Shown here: piece by piece, positions 43,244 through 51,584 of the stretch
Numbering within the stretch: the first letter of the stretch is position 1
Layout: each line of letters opens with the position of its first letter
Assembly (NCBI RefSeq): GCF_039614845.1
Contig: NZ_JBDIML010000001.1
Coordinates: 806,001-870,000, forward strand
DNA length: 64,000 nt
Source: Ornithinibacillus xuwenensis
GTDB taxonomy: Bacteria > Bacillota > Bacilli > Bacillales > Amphibacillaceae
Direction: 5' to 3'
Program-made: the position numbers and the translations under genes
Notes under the pieces: model-generated
What the model was told of the DNA's origin: nothing
Database searches by the model: none
Seen by the model: only the letters and a program-made list of their open reading frames with translations

Positions 43244-43711
43244 TTAAGCATTTCCTTTCTGCTTCTTCTCATCTAATATTGTCGCAATAATAACAAAAAC
43301 CACACCTATGGTAAGGGCAGAGTCCGCAATGTTAAATATAGGAAAATCATACCCAAATATGACAAAGTCAAAGAAATCTACTACTTCTTGATGGAATATA
43401 CGATCGATAAAGTTACCGATAGCACCTCCTAGAATTAAGCTAAGGGCAACTGCAAACAGCTTGTTATTTTTTCCGAATTTATGTAGATAAAAAATAACCC
43501 CTATTATGACAACAACTGTTATGAGATAAAAGAAGCCCATTTTTCCTTCTAAAATCCCCCATGCAGCACCACGATTTCGATGTGATGTTAAATAGAAGAA
43601 ATTATCTATAATTGGTATTTGCTCGTATAACTCCATATTTTTTACCACAAGATATTTGGTCAATTGATCAATTGCAATAACAACAATTGCTAAAATATAG
43701 TAACGATACAT
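43244..43711 (-). CDS. lspA: Lipoprotein signal peptidase
   Basis: Cleaves signal peptides of prolipoproteins after lipid modification. The 155-residue membrane protein has four spans and the two catalytic aspartates in GNFIDRI (Asp103) and FNIADSALTIG (Asp130), plus the NRGAAWGI box. GGAGGACGGAG precedes the ATG. It abuts the pseudouridine synthase, the usual lspA-rluD pairing. Confidence 0.96.
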   Translation of the reverse strand: MYRYYILAIVVIAIDQLTKYLVVKNMELYEQIPIIDNFFYLTSHRNRGAAWGILEGKMGFFYLITVVVIIGVIFYLHKFGKNNKLFAVALSLILGGAIGNFIDRIFHQEVVDFFDFVIFGYDFPIFNIADSALTIGVVFVIIATILDEKKQKGNA

Positions 43712-43885
43712 TCTCCGTCCTCCGATTCCAACTGCTCTCTGTAAGTTAATGTTTAATTTATAAATAACTATTAAAATCCTTAGTTAATCTTATACTGTAT
43801 CGTAGCAAAATTCAATGATAATGAGGGGCATTTAAATTAGTAAAGGAAAATGACATGAATGCCTCGTTATCTTTACACCCTCATC

Positions 43886-44182
43886 CTATCGCTTAAATCC
43901 ACCCTCTGAATAGATAATTTGACCAGTATTCCACTCCGCTTCCTCACTGACTAAAAATTTAACAATTCTTCCCGCATCTTTTGGGACAACGATTCGTCCA
44001 AAAGGAAATTTTGGGAACAACTGGCTTTTAATTTCTTCTGTCATCCAACCTGTATCAGTAGGACCTGGATTTACAGCATTAACCGTAATTCCTAAAGGAG
44101 CTAGATCTGCCGCTAATGTAATTGTATGTGCATCAATAGCCCCCTTAGTTGTTGCATAAGCTACTTCACCAGGCATTGGCCC
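43886..44182 (-). pseudogene. Truncated short-chain dehydrogenase/reductase (3' fragment)
   Basis: The reading frame begins within a typical SDR C-terminal half: GPMPGEVAYATTKGAIDA contains the catalytic Tyr and Lys, followed by NAVNPGPTDTGWM and a C-terminal GFKR. The N-terminal cofactor-binding half and catalytic Ser are absent. Immediately upstream the frame meets TAA, then unrelated sequence and the ileS terminator, with no ribosome site at the ATG 44176. SDR-like coding continues to about 44182, so the breakpoint lies there. It is best read as a deletion remnant of a roughly 250-residue SDR. B. subtilis has ylyA here between ileS and lspA. Confidence 0.8.
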
Positions 44183-44232
44183 GGTTTATCTTGGCATCAG
44201 CTTGCCACATATTGACATAATTGATTACTAAG

Positions 44233-44261
44233 AAAGACCAAGCCACTGTGACTTGGTCTTT
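44233..44261 (-). terminator. Terminator after ileS
   Basis: AAAGACCAAG pairs with CTTGGTCTTT, with a CAC/GTG inner pair, forming a strong symmetrical hairpin 18 bases past the ileS stop. The following T-tract is short. Confidence 0.75.
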
Positions 44262-44278
44262 CGATACACAATAATTCC

Positions 44279-47035
44279 TTAAACCGTATAATGTTTCTCC
44301 ACAACGTCTGCACAACGAGAACATAATGTTGGGTGTTCTTGACTTTGACCAACGGTTTCTGAAGCAATCCAGCAACGTTCACACTTCTCACCAGGGTGTT
44401 TTTCAACGAGTACATCAACAAGGCGATATGCTGTTGCTCCTTCTGCATGATCTGTTATAACCGCTTCTGAAACAATAAAGAGCTGATGGATATCTTCAAT
44501 TGCTTGAAGTACCTCTCTTGTATCTTGATCTTTGGGTACAACTGTAATCTTAGCTTCTAAGGATTTACCGATAACTTTTTCATTTCTTGCTTCCTCTAAT
44601 GCTTTTAAGACATCATCACGAACAGCCATGAAGTGATTCCACTTATTCTCTAACCCTTCAAAGCCTTCAATTACTCTAGGCTCAGGGATGTCTGTTAATT
44701 GTGGACTTGACTCATTCACACCAGGAATATATTCCCAGACCTCATCAGCTGTATGAGGAATAATTGGTGTTAACAGTTTAATTAATGTTGTTAAAATTTC
44801 GTAATAGCCCGTTTGGATGCTTCTACGTCTGAGATTATCCTCTGATTCAATGTATAGCACATCTTTTGCAAAATCAAGGTAAAACGAGCTTAGATCATCT
44901 GCACAGAAGTTATGAATTCGATGGAAAATAGGAGAAAACTCGTATTTTTCATAGCTTTCTTTAACTTCTTTTACAAGTTGCTGCAGACGATGTAACATAT
45001 AACGGTCTACTTCCGTCATTTCTGATTCTGAAACCCCATCTGTTTCCGGGTTAAAATCAGCAAGGTTCGCAAGCATGAAACGGAACGTATTACGAATTTT
45101 ACGATATGCTTCTGATGTTTGCTTTAAGATGTCATCTGAGATACGAACGTCTGCTTGATAGTCAACAGATGAAACCCATAACCGTAAAATGTCAGCACCT
45201 AATTGCTTTAATACTTTACTTGGAAGTACGACATTTCCTAATGATTTACTCATTTTACGACCATTTCCATCTAGTACAAACCCATGACTAATTATCGATT
45301 TATATGGTGCTTTACCAGTAACAGCAACAGAAGTTGATAAGGAAGAGTTAAACCAACCACGATATTGGTCACTTCCCTCTAAATAAATATCAGCAGGTCT
45401 CCTGTGGTCTTCACGTTGTAGTAGAACACCAGCATGCGAAGAACCAGAATCAAACCATACATCCATGATATCTGTTTCTTTTGTAAAGTTTCCATTAGGA
45501 CTATGCTCAGAAGTAAATCCTTCTGGTAATAAGTCCTTGGCATCACGCTCAAACCAAACATTCGAGCCATGCTCAGCAAACAGATTGGATACATGGTCAA
45601 TTGTTTCATCGGTAATAATTGGTGTTCCATCTTCACCATAAAAGACTGGGATAGGAACTCCCCATGCACGCTGACGAGAAATACACCAATCCTCGCGATC
45701 ACGAACCATGTTATACAGTCTCGTTTCCCCCCATGCTGGGTACCATTTTACTTGTTTGATTTCATTTAAAATATCTTGACGAAAATCCTTAATCGATGCA
45801 AACCACTGCGCTGTCGCACGGAAAATTGTTGGTTTTTTAGTTCGCCAATCGTGTGGATAGGAGTGTGTGATAAATGCCAACTTTAAGAGTGCTCCCACTG
45901 ATTCAAGCTTCTCCGTAATTACTTTATTCGCTTCATCATAGAATAAGCCTTCAAAACCTGGTGCTTGACTTGTAAATACACCCTTTTCATCAACAGGACA
46001 TAAAACATCTAATCCATATTGTTTGGAAATAAAGAAATCATCTTCCCCATGACCTGGTGCAGTGTGTACACATCCAGTCCCTGCATCTGTTGTAACATGA
46101 TCACCTAGCATTACAAGAGATTCTCGGTCATAGAATGGATGCTTCGCTGTTGCACGATCTAATTCTGCTCCTTTAAAGCTCTTAACAACCTGAGGGTTTT
46201 CCCACTCTAACTCTTTCGATACTGTCTCTAATAAGGCTGACGCTACTACAAATCTTTCTTTATTTTCTTCCACAAGTACATAATCGATAGCTGGATGTAA
46301 GCTAATTCCTAGGTTTGCTGGAATTGTCCAAGGTGTTGTTGTCCAAATAATAATTTTGTCGCCCTCTTCTACAACACCCCTACCATCTGTTACTTCAAAG
46401 GCAACATAAATGGATGCAGAACGCTTATCGTAATATTCAATTTCCGCTTCTGCAAGTGCAGATTCTGAAGATGGAGACCAATATACTGGCTTTAATCCTT
46501 TATAGATATACCCTTTTTTTGCCATATCTCCGAATAGCTTGATTTGCGCAGCTTCGTAGTCCTCTGTTAGTGTCATATAAGGATTATCCCAATCGCCACG
46601 TACTCCCAGCTGTTTAAACTGTGTGCGTTGGTTATCAATTTGTCCCATCGCATACTCAGCACAAAGCTGTCTAAACTCTGCAATCGATAGTTTTTTGCGG
46701 TCAACTTTCTTATTCTTTGTAAGAGCAGTTTCAATTGGTAAACCATGAGTGTCCCAACCTGGAATATATGGTGCATGATAGCCAGTCATTGATTTATAAC
46801 GAGTAATAAAATCCTTTAAAATTTTATTTAACGCATGCCCAATGTGTAAGTCACCATTTGCATATGGAGGACCGTCATGAAGGATAAATAATGGTCTACC
46901 TTTTGTTCTTTCTTGGACCTTATCGTATAAATTCTCTGCTTCCCATTGCTCTTGACGCTTCGGTTCTTTATTTGGCAAATTTCCACGCATCGGAAATTCC
47001 GTTTTTGGCATCAGTAAAGTTTCTTTATAATCCAC
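44279..47035 (-). CDS. ileS: Isoleucyl-tRNA synthetase
   Basis: Charges tRNA-Ile. The 918-residue class I synthetase has the HIGH motif at 64-67 (in GDLHIGHALNK), an editing domain (about 190-400), KMSKS in DGNGRKMSKSLGN near 595, and a C-terminal zinc finger with CERCW and CSRC. The start is GTG at 47035, nine bases after AGGAGG. It is controlled by a T-box leader and a strong sigma-A promoter upstream. The eubacterial, mupirocin-sensitive-type architecture is complete. Confidence 0.97.
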   Translation of the reverse strand: MDYKETLLMPKTEFPMRGNLPNKEPKRQEQWEAENLYDKVQERTKGRPLFILHDGPPYANGDLHIGHALNKILKDFITRYKSMTGYHAPYIPGWDTHGLPIETALTKNKKVDRKKLSIAEFRQLCAEYAMGQIDNQRTQFKQLGVRGDWDNPYMTLTEDYEAAQIKLFGDMAKKGYIYKGLKPVYWSPSSESALAEAEIEYYDKRSASIYVAFEVTDGRGVVEEGDKIIIWTTTPWTIPANLGISLHPAIDYVLVEENKERFVVASALLETVSKELEWENPQVVKSFKGAELDRATAKHPFYDRESLVMLGDHVTTDAGTGCVHTAPGHGEDDFFISKQYGLDVLCPVDEKGVFTSQAPGFEGLFYDEANKVITEKLESVGALLKLAFITHSYPHDWRTKKPTIFRATAQWFASIKDFRQDILNEIKQVKWYPAWGETRLYNMVRDREDWCISRQRAWGVPIPVFYGEDGTPIITDETIDHVSNLFAEHGSNVWFERDAKDLLPEGFTSEHSPNGNFTKETDIMDVWFDSGSSHAGVLLQREDHRRPADIYLEGSDQYRGWFNSSLSTSVAVTGKAPYKSIISHGFVLDGNGRKMSKSLGNVVLPSKVLKQLGADILRLWVSSVDYQADVRISDDILKQTSEAYRKIRNTFRFMLANLADFNPETDGVSESEMTEVDRYMLHRLQQLVKEVKESYEKYEFSPIFHRIHNFCADDLSSFYLDFAKDVLYIESEDNLRRRSIQTGYYEILTTLIKLLTPIIPHTADEVWEYIPGVNESSPQLTDIPEPRVIEGFEGLENKWNHFMAVRDDVLKALEEARNEKVIGKSLEAKITVVPKDQDTREVLQAIEDIHQLFIVSEAVITDHAEGATAYRLVDVLVEKHPGEKCERCWIASETVGQSQEHPTLCSRCADVVEKHYTV

Positions 47036-47100
47036 TGATCATATCCTCCTTATTTTTCATTCAAACAATTCATTACTTCCAAAATATTTTAAAAAGAAAT

Positions 47101-47376
47101 AAAAAAAGCCTCTCATATCCCTAAAGGGACGAGAAGACTCGCGGTACCACCCTTATAAACTTAAAATGATTACCATTTTAAATTCACTCGATATTCGTAA
47201 CGTGAATAATGCGTCCATTTCTACTAGCTATTCGTTCGAATGGATACTCGAGAGTGATCTTCTAAAAACGTACTGTACTAGGCTTACACCATTTCCTAGC
47301 TCGCTTAACAAGTACTTGTTTTTATACTAGCTCTGTCATCGTATTTGGTTTTATTTTGATTACTATTTGTGTAAGC
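47101..47376 (-). promoter_or_regulatory. T-box riboswitch leader of ileS
   Basis: The minus-strand leader ends with the T-box AAGGGTGGTACCGCG (47140-47154) and a terminator, GTCTTCTCGTCCC-type stem to GGGATATGAGAGGC and seven T residues (about 47101-47138). Upstream lie the stem I elements: an AGAG region, a GGAAATGGTGTAAGCC distal loop, and a probable specifier ATC at 47256-47258 that fits isoleucine. Uncharged tRNA-Ile should stabilise the antiterminator. Confidence 0.92.
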
Positions 47377-47405
47377 ATTATATGTAAAATTCCTACATAC
47401 GTCAA
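47377..47405 (-). promoter_or_regulatory. Sigma-A promoter of the ileS T-box transcript
   Basis: Minus-strand TTGACG (47400-47405), a 17-base spacer and a perfect TATAAT (47377-47382). The -35 lies only a few bases from the divIVA stop. Confidence 0.88.
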
Positions 47406-47408
47406 GGT

Positions 47409-47912
47409 TTAAGACTCTTGATTCGCTAATTCCAGCTCTTTCCCCATCTCAGCTTCAAACAAATCTTCCCAGTCATCAGAACCAATCATATCTAATTGAG
47501 CTTCTACAAGCATTTTTAATCTTGTACGGAAAACTTTAGCTTGTTTTTTCAATTCTTCTACTTCAATAGAAATCTTCCGAGACTTACTTAACGATTCATT
47601 GATGATGCGATCTGCATTTTTCTCTGCTTCTTTTATGATTAGCTTCGATTCTTTTGATGCATTTCCTTTTAGTTCTTCTGCCGTTTCTTGTGCAATCAGA
47701 ATGGATTTGTTTAATGTTTCCTCAATATTGGTAAAATGACTAAGCTTTTCATTCATTTGTTCTAGCTTTTCTTTTAGTTCTTTCTTTTCACGAATGACAA
47801 TTTCATAATCTTTAATGACCTGATCTAAGAATTCATTAACCTCATCTTCATCATATCCACGAAATGCTCTTGTAAACTCTTTATTATGGATGTCTAACGG
47901 TGTTAATGGCAT
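47409..47912 (-). CDS. divIVA: Cell-division initiation protein DivIVA
   Basis: Coiled-coil scaffold that binds negatively curved membrane at septa and poles, positions MinCD through MinJ, and anchors the chromosome during sporulation. The 167-residue protein has the conserved lipid-binding N terminus MPLTPLDIHNKEFTRAFRGY and long heptad coiled coils (about 25-145). It comes after the ylm cluster, with its own promoter and a 0A-like box upstream, and is followed by the ileS promoter, as in B. subtilis. Confidence 0.96.
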   Translation of the reverse strand: MPLTPLDIHNKEFTRAFRGYDEDEVNEFLDQVIKDYEIVIREKKELKEKLEQMNEKLSHFTNIEETLNKSILIAQETAEELKGNASKESKLIIKEAEKNADRIINESLSKSRKISIEVEELKKQAKVFRTRLKMLVEAQLDMIGSDDWEDLFEAEMGKELELANQES

Positions 47913-47954
47913 AATACTAACCTCCCTATTTAATCAATAAATAATATAAGTGCA

Positions 47955-47984
47955 ATTTTAGTATAACAATAAATTTCGACAAAA
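47955..47984 (-). promoter_or_regulatory. Probable divIVA promoter with overlapping Spo0A box
   Basis: Minus-strand TTGTCG (47977-47982), a 16-base spacer and TAAAAT (47955-47960) form a plausible promoter. The -35 is embedded in TTTTGTCGAAA (47974-47984), an exact match to the 0A-box core TGTCGAA. An alternative -10, TATACT, lies a few bases upstream. Confidence 0.6.
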
Positions 47985-48032
47985 AATACGGATTTCCTGC
48001 AATTTCAGATAATTTTTCCCTTTAAAATTGAA

Positions 48033-48079
48033 AAAGAACTACTCCTTGATACTCATTATATATCAAAAAGTAATTCTTT
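48033..48079 (-). terminator. Terminator after ylmH
   Basis: A 19-bp stem with three G-T pairs (48061-48079 with 48033-48051) and a nine-base loop begins one base past the ylmH stop and is followed on the minus strand by T-rich sequence. It closes the ylm cluster. Confidence 0.85.
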
Positions 48080-48080
48080 A

Positions 48081-48860
48081 CTATATTTCTAGGATGGCAG
48101 TTGTTATTTTATATTTATCTTTTTTAGTTTGTCCATTAATTCCAATAAGTTTACTTCTCCCTCTTCCTCTTAAGGAGATTAAATCATCTTCTCGCAGTAG
48201 AAATTTTCCATCTTCAACAACCCTATAATTAACCTTTACCATTCCTTTTTGTATCAGAACTTGGGCATCTTTACGAGAAATGGAGTATATTTCTTTAACA
48301 ATGGTGTCAAGCCTTAGGGATGAGACGATTTTCTCGGATTCATTCCAGACTGATTCTATTTCGATTACATTTTTAAGCTGTACTTCTTCAAGCCTAATTG
48401 AAGCTCTTTTAATACCTGTTAAATTCATTATGACGTAAGAAATAATTTCTTTATCTAGAATTATTTGAATCTTACCATCAGCAGCATAGATATCCCCGAG
48501 TTTTTTACGCGTTATCCCTAATGATAAGAAAGCTCCTAATACATCTCGATGTGCAACAGTGACAAATTTCTCATGATACGAGGCTTGTACTAATGAAATA
48601 TCAAAGGAATCATTTGTAATTTCCTCGTAGTACGGCGCAATAATTGCTCGCTTTCGTTCAGAGTACTTGCCACCACCAAAGAACTTCACTTGTAGTTCAT
48701 CACTTGTAGTACCGATTAGCATCTCAATAACCTGCTGCTCCCGCGGATCAAGGAAGTCTGTCAGCTTTGCTTGAAAAGAGCGTTCTACTCCTTCCTTCCA
48801 CGACAACACCCGATCAATAAATCCATGTTCCTCTTTTCTAAAATGTTGATAAATATCCAT
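48081..48860 (-). CDS. ylmH: S4-domain RNA-binding protein YlmH
   Basis: RNA-binding protein of 259 residues with an N-terminal and central YlmH domain and a C-terminal S4 domain (about 180-245: VKEIYSISRKDAQVLIQKG). Recent work links YlmH to peptidyl-tRNA handling in ribosome quality control in B. subtilis, with RqcH-like tailing; the mapping to this protein is by homology. It is last of the ylmC-ylmH cluster, ten bases after ylmG. Confidence 0.92.
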   Translation of the reverse strand: MDIYQHFRKEEHGFIDRVLSWKEGVERSFQAKLTDFLDPREQQVIEMLIGTTSDELQVKFFGGGKYSERKRAIIAPYYEEITNDSFDISLVQASYHEKFVTVAHRDVLGAFLSLGITRKKLGDIYAADGKIQIILDKEIISYVIMNLTGIKRASIRLEEVQLKNVIEIESVWNESEKIVSSLRLDTIVKEIYSISRKDAQVLIQKGMVKVNYRVVEDGKFLLREDDLISLRGRGRSKLIGINGQTKKDKYKITTAILEI

Positions 48861-48869
48861 CTAATAGGG

Positions 48870-49154
48870 TCACCCAAGTATGATAGGAGCAAGCATATTA
48901 TACAACTCTCTAACTCCAGTCCCTGCTAACTGTAAAACCAAGATAGCAACAATTGGAGAAAAATCGATCAAGCCTAATGGCGGAATAAATTTTCTAAATG
49001 GCTCTAAGTATGGCTCGTATATTCTTGACATAAAACTACCAAACGAGGATTCTCTAGCACCAGGGAACCAGGACATAAAAATATAAACAATCAACCCAAC
49101 ACTATATATGTGCAAAGCCATTGAGAGTGTATTAAATATATGATATAACCACAT
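48870..49154 (-). CDS. ylmG: YggT family membrane protein YlmG
   Basis: A 94-residue protein with two membrane spans (about 8-30 and 65-88) and the family motif YEPYLEPFRKFIPPLGLIDFSP between them. YggT proteins sit beside division genes in many bacteria and in chloroplasts; a role in cell division or membrane organisation is suspected, not shown. Eight bases separate it from sepF. Confidence 0.93.
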   Translation of the reverse strand: MWLYHIFNTLSMALHIYSVGLIVYIFMSWFPGARESSFGSFMSRIYEPYLEPFRKFIPPLGLIDFSPIVAILVLQLAGTGVRELYNMLAPIILG

Positions 49155-49162
49155 AATCTACA

Positions 49163-49582
49163 TTACCATCCTTTATCAGTATCTTCTTCCAATGTTTCAG
49201 AAATAGAACCTGAAACATCAATTGTATCAGGAGCGCAGAGAAACGTTTGTGAACCTAAACGTTGAATAACACCATTGACTGCATAAACCGTACCACTTAA
49301 AAAGTCAACAATTCGTTTAGCTTGTTGATGATCGACACGCTGTAGATTAATGACAACAGCACGTTTGTTCACAATATTATCGGCGATTTGCTGTGCTTCT
49401 TCATAGGTTCTAGGTTCGCAAAGAATCACTTTAGAGGAGGAAGCCTTCACACTCTGTAAATTGATGACATTACTTCCTTGCTTCGTATTACTGGCATGCT
49501 CACTCACTTCTTCATTCACATATTCATACTCATACTCATCATCCATCGTGAAAAATGTTTTAATCTTATTCTTAATACTCAT
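49163..49582 (-). CDS. sepF: Cell division protein SepF
   Basis: FtsZ-binding protein that anchors and bundles protofilaments at the septum. The 139-residue protein has an N-terminal amphipathic membrane-targeting helix (MSIKNKIKTFF), an acidic linker, and the C-terminal DUF552 core with EPRTYEEAQQIADNIVN and RIVDFLSGTVYAVNG. GAGGTGG precedes the ATG. Also called ylmF. Confidence 0.95.
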   Translation of the reverse strand: MSIKNKIKTFFTMDDEYEYEYVNEEVSEHASNTKQGSNVINLQSVKASSSKVILCEPRTYEEAQQIADNIVNKRAVVINLQRVDHQQAKRIVDFLSGTVYAVNGVIQRLGSQTFLCAPDTIDVSGSISETLEEDTDKGW

Positions 49583-49598
49583 ATTTCCACCTCACTTA

Positions 49599-50270
49599 TT
49601 AAGAACCAACTAATTTAGAGCCGATTCGTATATGGGTTGCACCTTCTTCTATTGCAAGATGATAATCATTACTCATGCCCATGGATAAGAAATCACAAGG
49701 TGCATGTTGATAATGTTCTTCCTTTATTGCATTTCTTAGTTCAGCTAAATCACGGAATACACCTCGGATAACCTGTTCATCATCTGTATGCGGAGCCATC
49801 GTCATAAGACCTACAACTTTAATTTTCGAGTATTTCGAAATCTCTTCTAAAAAAGGAACTACTTGATCAGGCTTCATTCCATGTTTGGATTCTTCCCCAC
49901 TTACATTTACTTGCACAAAGCAATTTACTGTCTTTTCGGACCTTTTATCAATTTCTTTGGCTAATGACAGTCTGTCCAAGGAATGAATAAAATCTACCTT
50001 ATCAATAATTTCTTTGACTTTTCTAGTTTGTAGACTTCCAATAAAATGCCATGTCGCCTGTTTACCAAAATGCTCATACTTTTCCATGAAACCTTCTTGA
50101 CGATTTTCGCCAAGGTGTTCAATTCCTGCTTGTAGTGCTTCCTTTGTTCTTTCTATTGTAACATATTTCGTGACACCAATGATGTTTATTTCCTTCGGAC
50201 TTCGTTTACTTTTACCGCAAGCTTCTTGAATAGTTGCTTGTATCATTTCTAAATTATGTGATACGTCCAT
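49599..50270 (-). CDS. ylmE: YggS-family pyridoxal phosphate homeostasis protein YlmE
   Basis: PLP-binding protein with an alanine racemase-like TIM barrel but no known catalytic activity; the family maintains PLP and amino acid balance. The 223-residue protein carries the PLP lysine in EINIIGVTKYV (Lys35), HLGENRQEGFMEKY, HFIGSLQTRKV and SMGMSNDYHLAIEEGATHIRIG, which binds phosphate. It lies 16 bases upstream of sepF. Confidence 0.94.
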   Translation of the reverse strand: MDVSHNLEMIQATIQEACGKSKRSPKEINIIGVTKYVTIERTKEALQAGIEHLGENRQEGFMEKYEHFGKQATWHFIGSLQTRKVKEIIDKVDFIHSLDRLSLAKEIDKRSEKTVNCFVQVNVSGEESKHGMKPDQVVPFLEEISKYSKIKVVGLMTMAPHTDDEQVIRGVFRDLAELRNAIKEEHYQHAPCDFLSMGMSNDYHLAIEEGATHIRIGSKLVGS

Positions 50271-50294
50271 TACTGCCCAATCTCCTCCTTAATA

Positions 50295-51104
50295 CTAACG
50301 GGTATATCCAATATATCCTAGCATACGACCTGTTTTTCCATTATCACGACGATGTGAAAAAAATAATGCATCATCGCTAAATGTGCAAAAATTTGTTATA
50401 TCTATATTATTACGAATGACCCCTGATTGTAAAAGAATTTCGACATTTAACTGCTTTAAATCGAGTAAATAATGCTCATTACCTATTGGTGTTAGCACAT
50501 TCTCACAATGCTTAATTGGGATACGCTCCTTAACATATTCGTCTACTTCGTATTTTTCTTTCGAAATACATGGTCCTATTGCTACTAATAAATCCTCCAC
50601 ATTAACCCCTAGTGCTCTTAATTCTTTTACCATTTTTTCTGCAATTTGGCCAACTGTTCCTTTCCAGCCAGCATGAGCAATTCCGATATATTCCGTAATC
50701 GGATCAAAAAAGAATAATGGTACGCAATCAGCGAAAAAAGCCGTACAAAGTATTCCTTTTTCCTTTGTTATTAGTCCATCTACACCTTTGATAGCAGAAT
50801 CAGTTGAAGTTGAGCCCTTCCCAGCATCTCCTGCTTCAACTATATGAATAGATGTTTGATGCACTTGTTCTCCTGCTACCCAATTCGATAGGGGTATACC
50901 GACTGTTTCAGACAATCCTTGTCGATTCAATATCACATCATTCTTATGATCAAACACATGTAATCCCAGGTTATTCGTAAAGAAGGGTTTTTGACTTACT
51001 CCACCATTACGAGAGGTAAAGCCAGCTCGTAATCCTGGATTAATCGTTTGCCATTTATCTAATTGCAATAATGATTTGTCATCGTACTGGAATATTTCTT
51101 GCAT
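50295..51104 (-). CDS. ylmD: Laccase-domain (PgeF-type) protein YlmD
   Basis: Multicopper-oxidoreductase-like DUF152 family; members act as peptidoglycan editing factor or purine nucleoside phosphorylase. The metal-binding cluster residues are visible in GEQVHQTSIHIV, FFADCVPLFFFDP and IGIAHAGWKGTVGQIAEKMV. I favour the ATG at 51104 (MQEIFQYDD), giving 269 residues; it sits 12 bases after AGGGGG and lines up with the usual N terminus. An in-frame ATG at 51152 has no ribosome site. Downstream of ylmC. Confidence 0.85.
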   Translation of the reverse strand: MQEIFQYDDKSLLQLDKWQTINPGLRAGFTSRNGGVSQKPFFTNNLGLHVFDHKNDVILNRQGLSETVGIPLSNWVAGEQVHQTSIHIVEAGDAGKGSTSTDSAIKGVDGLITKEKGILCTAFFADCVPLFFFDPITEYIGIAHAGWKGTVGQIAEKMVKELRALGVNVEDLLVAIGPCISKEKYEVDEYVKERIPIKHCENVLTPIGNEHYLLDLKQLNVEILLQSGVIRNNIDITNFCTFSDDALFFSHRRDNGKTGRMLGYIGYTR

Positions 51105-51160
51105 GGTGATAGGATACCCCCTATATGTAACAACTACTGATTCATGATTCATTTATAAGA

Positions 51161-51418
51161 TTAATCAATGTATAGTCTTGGACCATCAACATCTTTGACT
51201 AGAATTACGTCAGAACCTATTGTTACGATTTGCTCCCAATATATCATTAATTCCTCTGGTTTTCCAAAAAAACCTCCTTTTTTCTCACGTAAATAGATGA
51301 CCAAAGCAATTATTTTACCTCTATCTGGATCAATCTCCAAATCTGAGATATGACCTAATTTTCTTCCATCATTAACGATGATAACCTCTTTCACTTGTAG
51401 CTCTGATAATTTAATCAT
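51161..51418 (-). CDS. PRC-barrel sporulation-associated protein YlmC/YmxH family
   Basis: A PRC-barrel protein of 85 residues, MIKLSELQVKEVIIVNDGRK..., with LGHISDLEIDPDRGKI and an IYLREKKGGFFGKPEE loop. I set the start at ATG 51418, after AGGTG, because the longer frame has no ribosome site. It opens the ylm cluster just downstream of sigG, as in B. subtilis (ylmC). The function is unknown; the family is restricted to spore formers. Confidence 0.85.
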   Translation of the reverse strand: MIKLSELQVKEVIIVNDGRKLGHISDLEIDPDRGKIIALVIYLREKKGGFFGKPEELMIYWEQIVTIGSDVILVKDVDGPRLYID

Positions 51419-51531
51419 CCGATTCACCTGCCTTAGTAGAAATATATATGCAGTGACAGAGAAGTTCATTCAGAGTAGAATCTGTTACTTTTATCGATAA
51501 GACATATTGTTGCGTATGTATTTATGAACTA

Positions 51532-51567
51532 CAAAGAGGAACAGATCCAATAATCTGTTCCTCTTTG
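51532..51567 (-). terminator. Terminator after sigG
   Basis: A 15-bp stem, CAAAGAGGAACAGAT with its complement (51532-51546, 51553-51567), starts 18 bases past the sigG stop. The T-tract on the minus strand is weak. Confidence 0.75.
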
Positions 51568-51584
51568 TTTATTTAAGTATTTAT

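Noticed and set aside
44166..44448. Minus-strand frames over the ileS end and SDR remnant
   Set aside because: They are alternate-frame readings of ileS and of the terminator region with no domain features.
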